Assembly: GCA_019843655.1 (NCBI GenBank)
Contig: JACDQD010000010.1
Coordinates: forward strand, 7,733,637-7,797,636
DNA length: 64,000 bases
DNA from: Lethocerus indicus
Lineage: Eukaryota; Arthropoda; Insecta; Hemiptera; Belostomatidae
Direction: 5' to 3'
In this document: one piece after another, positions 26,901 to 38,477 of the stretch
How the letters are laid out: each line of letters starts with the position of its first letter
How positions within the stretch are numbered: the first letter of the stretch is position 1
Made by a program: the position numbers and the translations under genes
Notes under the pieces: model-generated
Databases searched by the model: none
What the model was told of the DNA's origin: nothing
The model's input: the letters and a program-made list of their open reading frames with translations, nothing else

Positions 26901-29900
26901 GAAAAATATTGAAAATTACAAACAGTAATTTTTTTAAGGTGGGATTTTCTGCTTCTGAATTTCTAGAATTTTTAGTGGTTATGATGTCTCGTTTGCAACA
27001 AGGGATCTGTACAAGGGAAAAAATGGAATTCTGGACGCAGTGCCTTCAACTTATTTGATATTCCATATGTTATGCATCGCCAGTAAAATATTGAGGCTCC
27101 CGCGCTCTGATGGAAGCGTCCCATCACAACTGTTCCAGTGTCGGCGTTTTTGGTTGTTTCGGTCTTTAAGTATTGTCCGGGTGGAAACAAACCTGGGCGC
27201 GGGCATTGAGAAAGGGGCTTTTAATTGGAAATTGGAATTTGGGGCTGATTGAACATCACAGTCGAAGAATTTCGATGAAAACATTTCCATACGAGCCCTC
27301 TCTTCGCTGATCCGTAAAGCTTATTCCAATAAGCCTAGTTTTTAATGCGGTCTTCTGTGCGGCTTCTACGCGGATTAAACAGCGATTTCTATGCTCGCCG
27401 TATTTGCATTAGAGAGTTGGCAGGCACATAATAAGGCGTTCGTGCTCTGTTTAAAAACGGACTCGGGTCTTTATCGTCGCCATGTCATGATCATATTTAT
27501 CAATCAATGCCTTAAGAGTTGTTTTTTTGTGCATTGTCGTTGTAAACATCGTCTCTCCATCTCTCTTCCTATTTCTTCGTGATGCCTTCATCAATCCTTT
27601 TGTAGGATTCCCCAACTGGGAACTGATGAAGATCTCCTGTAGCGGATGGACACGCGCAGGACACACGTCCAACCTGAGAAGAAGATACTTCTGAACATGT
27701 CCCATGCTCTCACCATTTCAAATCTTTTCAACGCAGTTTCATACGTTTATAGTGGACAATTTCACAGTGCCGAACGTCGCGGCTAGTAGTTTTCTGATTC
27801 CTTTTCCGGTTAATTTTTGGGAATTAGTAAAACAATATATTCCATCAAATAAGCAATAAAGTGTTCTGATGAAGGACATTTCGTAGTTTAATTTACGACC
27901 TGTTCAAAAGTGCGTTCTTTGAATGATGAAGGTCAACGGGCGGATATTCGTATTATCTGAACACTTACGATGATTTTCTCTTATTATTCTTATTAATTTT
28001 CGATTCTATTTGGAAAGGACTATGGCATTCCAAAACCCCAAAGGCCGAACCGGCGATTGAAGACGATGTAAAGAACTGTGGTAGTCCAAAACCCCCGGAA
28101 AATTGTAGGTTCGTGATGTTTCTGTCTCCTCTCGCTGGTTTGGCCTTTTGCTAGACCGGTTTCGGCTGCTCGCCATCTTCTGTAGCGGTGTTTGTCACTG
28201 TTAGCACTTTGGATGTTTTTCGTGGGGTATCCTCACTGCCCACTGTCACCGTCACTTGTACTTTAACATACAAAACAGGCATGTTAAACTCGAGTGTACA
28301 GACAGTACATATGAAAGTACATGTTGAAAAACATCCAAAGTGCTAACAGTGGCTACCACCGCTACTGAAGATGGCGAGCAGCCGAAACCGGTCTAGCAAA
28401 AGACCAAACCAGCGAGAGGAGACAGCAACGTCACGAACCTACAGTATTCCGACCCCTCGCAGACCACAAAACAGGTATATTAAAGCCCGGAAAATTGTTC
28501 CAACGCTCCAGAGATACCGTACAAAACTTAAAACAGACTGGATGGAAACCAACAAATGTTCTATGGATACCAGGAATAACGTGGACGAGTCGGCCGTCTA
28601 TTTTCTAGCCGAATATTGGGCGGCCACCTCACCACCGGCATTCATTCTCGTGTTTTGCAGACACTGACGATAGACACGACGCTGAAGGCGAAGGTGGAGC
28701 CCCTGCTGACCGAGCTGAGCGACGTGTTCGACGAGCCCGTGACCAACCAGACGGCGCGCGCCGTCCTCCTGGCCGCACTTCGGGCCATGACCACCAACAC
28801 CACCACCGCCCTCAACAGCCTACACGATATAGCCAGACCGCTAAACCCCGTCACCCTCGGCCCCGCCATCAAGACCCTACAATACGTAGAGACCATCAGG
28901 TAACTACATCTATAGTCCTCGGGCTTTTATTGTCAAATTTCCCGATTATAATATCAATATCCTAAACCAGGGGCTCCCAACCTTTTTATACCCTAGACCG
29001 CATTCTAAAATATCGGTAGGACACCAGTTATTGTTTTAAGGATATTTATAATTGGACAAGGGTAAAAATACTGAACAAAAATTACAAAATAATAGAATTA
29101 TTGTTCAAATTACTTACACACGAAGAAACGTACATAAAAACGTAGTACAAAGTAAAAAAAAATACAGGTATTTAAAAAAATATCGGTCTGTCAGTGTGAT
29201 CTTTGACATTGCATTGGCCAGTACCTTGTAATTAGGAGAGTAAAACGATAATCCTGTTAGCGAACAATCGTAAAGATCGGTGAGTCGAGGTCTATATCGC
29301 GATTTTATTAAATTCGTGATTGAAAACAATGATTCGCATAAATACGTCGACCCGAAAAAAAATTGTATTTGATATGCCGCGTTTTTAAAAAATGGGGACC
29401 TTCCTTTGTCGGCTATCTTCCATAAGTGCTCTGATACTGAGGATATTAGCAAAACATCATTCTTAAGGTCCAAAATGTCTAGCCCTAGTCAAAATAAAGT
29501 AATTTGTAGGTAAGTACAACCCGACCTTTTATATAGTGAACCCTTCAAGCATGTCAGGGAGGGTGCGGGATTTATATATTTTTTTCTTAGTTCGTTTTTT
29601 CTCTTCTGGTCAGCGTTTGAGTATGTTTTATTCCCAGTACAACTATTACAGTTATGAGTACATTGATGTAACGAGTTTAGAATACCTATTTTCTGGTCTG
29701 CGAGTGGTTGGAATACCGTAGATTTCGTGTGTTTCTGTCTCCTCTCGCTGGTTTGGTCTTTCGCTAGACCGGTTTCGGCTGCTCGCCATCTTCATTGTTG
29801 TTAGTCACTTTTGGCATTTTGGGTGTTTTTGGGCATCCTCACTGCACTGTCACTTGTACTTTTGCGAGCGGCCGTAACCGGACTAGCAAAAGACCAAACC

Positions 29901-32900
29901 AGCGAGAGGAGACAGAAACGCGCGAAATCTACGGTATTGATGTAATGAGTTTTATGTTGACGTGACTGGCAAGATTAAAAAAGTCGCCCGCCGGTTTTGG
30001 CACTTTTATGGCTTGCGTAAGAAAATTTAATGGCCAGCGGCGTTTAAGCCGACGTGGGGGGATAATGGGTGGGCGAAAGACGGAAGGGATTGGACGAGCA
30101 TATTTGGATGATGAGAATGGCTGGTCAGCGAGAATGAAAGTTTTGCTCTCGGCCCTGCCTAGGACTAGTTCTCGAAGGTTTACTTCTGAACTGATCTGCC
30201 CTACCTTGGGGAAACCTCGCAGAGGCGAAAAATCCACTAGTCCAGATACGGCGGATCGCTGGGGGGAAAAAACCCTTTCTGCGAATTGCGCCAAGTATTT
30301 GGTTTCGGCGTAGAGCACCCCAATATTCTGCGCTCCGTCCCCAATTTCATCTACGGCCGATCGGATAATTGAAGCAAGACCGGAAGACGTTCTAGATTGC
30401 CGGGACGCCTAATGAAAGCGTCAATTCCACTTTCTTTTCAGTACACTTATTTATTTACTTTATTAATTTATTATTTATTAATATTTATTTTTTATTATCG
30501 CGTGTTGCAATCTGTAGCCCTTGTAAACCGCTTGTTGCTACACAAGTTTGAATTGTTCGTGTGTTTTCAAACTGACGTCATGTCTTGAACCCTGTAAAAA
30601 AATATTTTTTTATCACGACAGGTGGCCAGTGACAATGGCAATGCTGAGCATTTTGTTGGTGTTCTGCGTGATACTCCTCTTCGGAGTGGCAAGGCATTCT
30701 AGGTTCGCGCTTATAACGTAAGTCTCTGCCAATTCTTCCTCCCGCCGTTGAGCAGTAACTTATTCTAAAATTCTATCAACTACTTTACTGAGACTAACAC
30801 CAAAACAAATTGCCTTTTTTAGGTTTTCAGTGTTCGGATTGTTCGCCGTTATATTCTCTTGGCTGATGGCATCACTGTATTTAACAGCATCCGTTGTAAG
30901 TAAAAGTTGAGACTGTACCTTATACAAAAAACAGTTGGGGTGTGAAAATACACTATTTCCAACTATTCAATTAATAGTTGTGCTGCATGTGATTAATACC
31001 ACAATGTCGGCCTGAACAGATCTCCGGTTCGGTATATTATCATCGTTATCGCCATCGTCATTTAGCTTATCTCCAGACTTGTTTGCAGGGCACAAATTAA
31101 CGGGAAAAAAGAGTAGCTATAATATTAACTTGTTGAGTACAGTTATTAATCTGTATATAAATAGTTGCAACAGTTCTGGCAATAAATCGCCACATTTATT
31201 TGCCTTTATATATTTCTGCCCTGAACAGCATAATCCAAAGATAAATAGGATCATGAAAGGATTATTGACAGGTAACTGCACAGACGTTTCTGCATCTACT
31301 TTTAACACTTTATATTATACTTATTGTATTTCTATTTTTAAACTCCACAGATAATCCAATTAATAAGCAATAATGTAGATGTTTTGAAGTATACAATTTT
31401 AGAATTTAAATACGCTATATATTATGATATTATGACCTTTAGTGCCTGACAAGTAATATCTGACCATTAATACCCAATCTTTAAATCCTGACTATTAATA
31501 CCTTAACTTTAATACCTTACTTTTAATACCTTACTTTTAATACCTTACTTTTAATACCTTACTTTTAATATCTTACTTTTAATACCTGACCGGTAATACT
31601 CACCTTTAATACTTACTCAAGGTCCATACCTTACACATCTTTGCGCAAATCAGTTTCGTGCAAGACTACAAGGGACGTTACCGACCTAATGGAACTGTTT
31701 GTTCGGACAGGCGATGGGCGATCTGTGCATGTCGCCCAACCAGTCGGTGGGCAAGGAGGTGCCTCCGCCGCTGGAAGCCGAGATAATGGAGTACTACATG
31801 AGGTGCGGCAACTCGATGACCAACCCGTTCCTGATAACGGTGAGGAAGGCGACTTCGGCCGTCCACGAGGTGTCCTACAGCCTGAGCACGATGACCAAGC
31901 TGGCCCGCCAGCTCTACCCGCCGACGAAGCTCGACCCGAGGCTGGACGTGCTCAACAAGGAAGTCAAACTGGTCACCGGCCTCTTGTCCAGCCTGGTCTT
32001 CATGCTCGACTGCACCCCCATACACAAGGAGTACATGCACGCTCTACACGCCCTCTGCGATATGGCCCTGTAAGACATGTCCTTAATCAGTTAACCGATG
32101 GGGGCCGCCGCGAAAGAAGATTGTTCCAGGGGTGTTTACTACATTTTTAGCAATTGTAGCCTTACCAGAAAATAAGGTCGCTGCTCCCGGTACAGGTGGC
32201 AAGATAATAAAACAATGAGAGAAATAACTGTCCTTAAAATATTTTCCGGGCATTATATTATAATATATTAATTTTTGTATTAAACTAATTTGATTCAAAA
32301 GCTGATATACTTGAGCCTTGAAAATTTTCGATTGCCAACGGATTAAACTAGGTAATAATATGATCATTTTTTAAAATTGAACTTTTGATTACATGTATAA
32401 AAATGTTGATGCCTGTTTATAGGTTTGGTTTGACATTTATGCTGGCCGCCAGCATCGGAGCTGGCTTCTTTTTCACGGTACTTGTCTGGCTCGATTCTCA
32501 TACGTGGATTTATATTAGGAAAAAGTAAGTATTATAAGTCCTTGTGTTGATCATATTGATATTGTGTTTTGGTTTCATGGTAATTTAATGATTCGTAAAT
32601 TCCAAAAGACTGGACTGAGTGACAGGATATGTAATCCTGTTTAGGCTGAGTGAGGAGCCTTGAATTTATTTGAATAACAGACTTGTGTGTTTTCATTCAA
32701 CATATAATTTAATGTCTGATGATTGATTTCATTGTTGTGAATGTATTAACATGCATTGTTCAAAACAATGAGCATGGGAGTTAACGCATTTGTCATTTGC
32801 TTCTTGGCCTGCATTATATCGATTTTATTTTTTCAGACAGACACATCTAATAGGATATCTTGTACTGAGATGTTCTCAACACATTCAGTGGGAAAATCTC

Positions 32901-35900
32901 ATTGTTTTCTGTTACTATGGTGTTCTGATTTTTTTTCTACACATTAAATTTAATATATCAAGAATGCCAGAAGTTAAGAAAATTCCTGTTGATGTTACAA
33001 TATACGGTCTTCGCCTGATAAAAGCACTTTCAGATATTTGTGTTGTAGCCTTCATCATTCTATCAATTTTCTATAACATTTTTCGTTTCTGGTATGATTA
33101 TTTGTTGTTATTTTCTACTTATTTTCTTTATATTTAAAGAAACATGCTTAATTTAGTGGGACATCAATGTTAAATTATATTCTGAAAAAATGTTAAATAA
33201 TGCCTGAACTTGTTCTTACATGGTGAATATTTTATGCCAAATTTATTTTCCAGGTCTCAAAGGTCACGGTCAAAATTGGTGTTTTGGATCTGTTCAGAGT
33301 CTGAAAAAAGATTTAGGCTGCCAAATTTTAAAAATTTATTCTCATAAAATTTGTGTGATAAAATATATTTCGCTAATTAGTTCCATTTGGGCTCATTCAA
33401 ATGTAAATATATATACTAAAATTAAAAGTCAATAATTGTTTAATATCACAGTAACAAAATCAGGATTTTTAGCCAGTTGATGATTTTGATCATCCTAATT
33501 TAATCTATATTTTCTGATTGAGAATACAAAGTCAGATCCTCGCTATAAATAATAATTACACTTATTTGACAAAATACAGTCCCTTACACTTTGGTTTTGG
33601 GGCAAAAATCCTGAAATTCATTAAAACACATTAATAAAATCATACACAATAAAACTGTGTAGCTGGCAATTAATAAAACCAGCTGGGCACCCATATGGAA
33701 CTGTAACCACATAGTATATATATTTCATGAGCATGCTTCTTTTTTATTTGAAAATTTACTTTATAAATCTCTTAGATAATTGGATGCAATTTTGAAATTG
33801 AAAATTTATATTGCATTCTTAACTATTCTGGAACTTGTTTTCCGAATTACGATTTATATCTCTGAATTCAGTATTACTGAAGACTGTTAATTTATATAAA
33901 GTATTTATTGTTTAAATATTTTCTAATATTTTAAGCTAAGTTCTTTATTAACTAGTCAGCACTGTGTCATTTATAATGAGTGTTTCTAATTAAATTTTTT
34001 CTTCCGCCAAATTTGTTTTTGATTACCAGGGATCATAACATTGTAAAAGAATGAAGCCACCTGACACATCTGAATTTCCTGGAAGCAACGAGAATAGGGA
34101 TAGATTCAGATTGTTAGCAAGAGCAACAGCCATAGGAAAATTGAACTCTTCAAATTGGGAACAGTTACGGGGTTTGCATCACGTCGAATTTGATCCGGTC
34201 AAAAAATCTTTTCATCCCAAAATGGTAGACACTGGTGTCAGATTGAACAGTGAAGGGAAAAGTTATAGGTGCTACAAAGGCCTAAAATGTGGACCCGAAA
34301 ATTTCCAACGAGAAGTGCAATTCAATGATGATAGCTGTAAAATGCTGATTAGGGAAGAAACATACAGTAAATTTGATCTGTTCAAAGAGGACAGTCCTTT
34401 TATCCTTGATAAGAAAAAGCGAATGAAGCGATTTCCTGAGAGAACTGCATCATTGTTGAATAAAAGAAGTAGAGAGGATGGTATGCACTTGAGACATCAG
34501 GAGCTGGGTCAATCGATCGAACCTTTTGAATCCTTGATACCGTTCGAAGCAAGTACATATCCTTCGTATTCTGACTTAAAGCATACCAAAAATGATCCGC
34601 GATTAGACGATGAAACATCTGTTGATACTATGACCTCCCAGAAGAAGTCTGAATATGAAAGGAAATACAGTTCCAACAAGCAGGTTGAAGGTGAAAAACA
34701 CTTCGGGGAGAACATGGCTACAATTCAAAATTACCTTGATGATTGTGAGAGAAGAAACAGGGCAGGAGTTGGCATTCTGAGAAGATCTTTTAACAGTCTC
34801 AAACGCCATTGTCTCAATTAGGCGGCAACAATGATTGACACAGTTGAAGAACAGATTAGATCATCAGAATTGTATTATAAATGATACAGAAGAAATTATC
34901 CTTCCAACATGTTCATCTTCTTATTTGGAATTAGTTAGAAAACATAGTAAGAACATTTATTTAAAATTTGGAAATAATTGAAAACTTATTGCTCTTCTAG
35001 TGGGAAATAAATATGGTGATCATGAGTAAAATTTTTTGAAGACTTAAATGTCATAGAACAATAGCTTACAATACAAAAATAGCTCAGACTTGGTCCTTGA
35101 TTTGTTTCCCAATGGCAGAGAAGTAACTCTACAATTACTTGCCAGTTGATTATAAGTGGATCTCAAATAACTGAAATTTCTACAGTGTAGTAACAATATA
35201 TTTTTTGTTAATTCAATTTACTGCACTTAAATATTTTTTCTAAAGCATACCAGAGAAAGATAAAACATTGGTAGGCCTAGTGGCATTAGAATTGTGAAAT
35301 CAAATGTGAGAAATGTTTGCTAATGATTGCTAGGAACATAGTACAAACATCTTCGTTTAATTATTTAATTTTTAATATGATGTAGGTGGCACTTTGATAG
35401 TATTCTTTTGATAAAACCAACAGTTGGCATATATGGGACTTGACATTAATGTGGAAATAGATTTAGGGATAGGACACATGTTATTGCACATGGTTGAAAG
35501 TTTGATACTTAAATGAATGGAAGTGAGACATTATTTTATTTTAACCAAAAATTCTGGTATATTTATTTTTTCTAGTTAAGAGAAAAAATAAAGTTAGAAT
35601 ATAAAGATTTTCTATAAACCGGATGAGAGATAAAGAGAGATTAAATGCCATTTAAAATTGTGTAATGCTGTTAAATTAAATTTACTTCATGCATTCTAAT
35701 TAAAAACTAGTTAATATAATTTCTAAACATTAAATAAATAGGGGGCTTTTTAACTTACACTGCAATATTTGGGAGTTGTCTGAAAGAAAATAGTTTCTGT
35801 AATTTTCAAAACAAACAATAAACCCATCTTAATCAGAATTTACTTCTCATATTGCTCTTAATGCTAATAATTGAAATTTATTTTCTGATTTATAAATTTG

Positions 35901-38439
35901 ATTGAAATATTACTTAGGCAGAAATGGAAACAAAGGTAGGATGGACATTGGTGCAGAATAGGATGGCTTTCACACTGATCTTATGTTCCAACTTAAGAAT
36001 TCTGAGGAATAAATAATAATAATAATAATTATTATTATTATTGCTTAGGTACAAAATAAACCGTACTACCACCATGGCTGGAGGTTTTATCAGCCCTTTA
36101 TCTTATACACTAAAAAATTGTGTGCCTGTTATACCAAGTGTTTAAGCTTTTATGAATGTGAATAGAAATTATTATGCATATGGAAATTACTATTACTTGT
36201 AATTTTGTTGTATCCAAAATTAATAATTGAACCTTACTAAAACAGCGACAAGTACAGACATTGTTTGCAGAAAAAAATACCTGCACTGAAATGTATTTTA
36301 GTGCACAGAAACAAATTCTAATTGCCTGGAAAGGTTTGCATGAAACGATCAGCAAATGAATCAACTCCAACAATGCCTAACGCACAAATCTATTATAAAA
36401 ATATTTCAGACATTTCAAATCATAATTAAAACATTTATGGAGGCACCTTGGTTTTTCCAAGTTAACCAGCCAATTTCTCTGTCCCCACTCAATTGTCTAA
36501 CCTTAAAACTCAAACATTTTTAAACTGTTCCACTCTTTTGTCTTATTGTAACAGTGTTATTCGATCAGTAGGGTTGAAGTCTGTATTGCAGACAAAAAAT
36601 TACAACAAAAGTAATAATCATTAATTGTGAAAAAATTCAAAGTGAGTTCGTTACACCGTAAAATGTATGTTCATAATTTGTTCATGTAATATTTCATTTA
36701 ATTTCGCATTTTAGGAGTGTGTTGAGGAAGAACAATGTTTCGGAAAGACAAAGACTTATATTGAGGTTTGAAAATGCTAGGAGGGTGTTTCCCCCTTCTC
36801 CTCCTTCGAGCGAACGCATTGGCTTAAGGACAACAAGTGATCTTCACGATGTATTTACCAGAGAGTAGTATCAGTTGTAGTGATAGTAATCTCATTATAA
36901 TTAATTACAGTAAATAAGTCTTAAGTAGCCAAAGAGATCAAAAGTAAAAAATCAAGAAATCTTAAACAAAGCGTACATGGAAAATTGACACAGAAACTCA
37001 ATTGTAGAATCTTCAGCTGGAGTTCTGAAAAATTTTTAACTCCGTGAGATTGTGGATAATTTTTATAAATTTTTAATTAGTTAAATTCTAATTTAGTTTA
37101 CCTTGTTTAGCTCAATATTTTAATTGCTCATGTGAGGAACACCTGGTGCCTCAATTTTTCATTATTTCAATTGAAACGTTATAAAACATTATTGAATATA
37201 TTAATTGATCTTAACTATCCTGTTTTGCTATAAATATTTTATTTTGTTTAGTTCATGACTTTTATACTATTTCAAAATTGAAAAATGTATACTTTCAAGA
37301 AGATAAACAAATTGCATAGTAAAAACGGCATTATTAAAATAATTTCTTATTTATTATGTATATCATTTTTTATAATGTTTTATCTAAATTTCATATTTCC
37401 CTAATGATTTTTAAATACCACTTTATTAGGTTCAGATATTATCCACTTTTGGGGACTTGGAAATAAAATAACTATTTTAAATTATTTTAGACATTATTTA
37501 CCTGTTTCTTGTGTACATATATTATAATTTAATTCTTATTTTGTATAGAACTTATTTCAGTTCCAAAATGTGTGAACGTTAATCCATGTGTTATTGTATT
37601 GTTATATGTTCTTTGTTGTTATTATATGAGATGATATAACATTAAATAAATAGTCTAAATATTTTTTATCTAGTAAAAGTTATATTTAGATAATATTATT
37701 TTACTTTTATTTATTGTAATAACTCCATAGCTGCTCAATTATCAATGTTACTCAATGCTATACGTTATTTTATTATTGAAGATTAACACTCTTAGGCATG
37801 TTTATGTCATGAAGGTAATTCTATATCTTTGTTTACTCTGAATGGCATTTATTTCTCTAACATCTATTTTAAAGTTGTATGTGTTTGTATTTATCTGTAA
37901 TAACCATTATTAACCATTTTGGCTTTTGTTTTATGTTTTGTTTCTGTATTCCCTTTTCATTTACTGGCATTACATTGATTAAACTGTACTATTACATAAT
38001 TTGTTCTCAGTGTCATTTTTATGAATAACTGACATTTAGTTTGTATGGGGTGTTTTATGTACTGAAACATATTTGAAGCAAATATTATTCACACTTTATT
38101 GATGTTATATTTTAATTTTTCTTGTAACTCAGAAGATTTGCATTATTGAATTATGTGTGAATTATTAGTTTTTTTGTGTATTAATGGAACTAATTCAACA
38201 TTTAACATATTATGAAATTCTAATATTCTTTGCAAAAAATACATGATAATGGTATATTTGATCTACTGAAATTGAGTATGAGTTTATTTTTTGTATTATC
38301 TATTTAAACAAAATTTATATGATCATGTTCAACTTTATCCATTATATTCTTCTTTGGAGGTAGATAAGTATGTACTTAAGACTAAATTAAGACATAGTAT
38401 TTAATGACCTCAGCCTTATAATTTAAGAAGACTCATTTT

Positions 38440-38477
<38 letters not shown>

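Larger units (their letters stand above)
28107..28485 (-). mobile_element. Non-autonomous foldback retroelement with hammerhead motifs (Penelope-like, provisional)
   Basis: A 379-bp insertion flanked by the 13-bp direct repeat CCCGGAAAATTGT (28094-28106 and 28486-28498). Its two arms, about 28104-28227 and 28334-28443, are inverted copies of each other and contain CTGTCTCCTCTCGCTGGTTT, CTAGACCGGTTTCGGC and TTAGCACTTTGGATGTTTTT. A 42-bp non-palindromic tail (28444-28485) lies on one side only. The related element at 29679-29935 has the same tail on the opposite side, so this copy is inverted relative to it. The variable 13-17 bp target duplications, inverted arms and hammerhead cores are features known from Penelope-like elements. 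No protein is encoded, so the class is an inference. Confidence 0.75.
27828..28540 (+). repeat. Composite dispersed repeat D, copy 2 (interrupted)
   Basis: Matches 24568-24998 over about 180 bp at its left (27828-28010) and again at 28013-28040, 28086-28106 and 28486-28540. Two later insertions split it. One is a small one of about 46 bp between two CCAAAACCCC copies (28030-28039 and 28086-28095). The other is the hammerhead foldback at 28107-28485. Confidence 0.82.

Noticed and set aside
31678..32040. 120-codon minus-strand frame over exon 7
   Set aside because: Antisense shadow with no motif, caused by strong third-position GC bias of the exon.
31641..32150. 169-codon frame overlapping tweety exon 7 in another plus frame
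   Set aside because: It is a shadow of the GC-rich exon 7. The true frame is fixed by splice phase and TTYH motifs.
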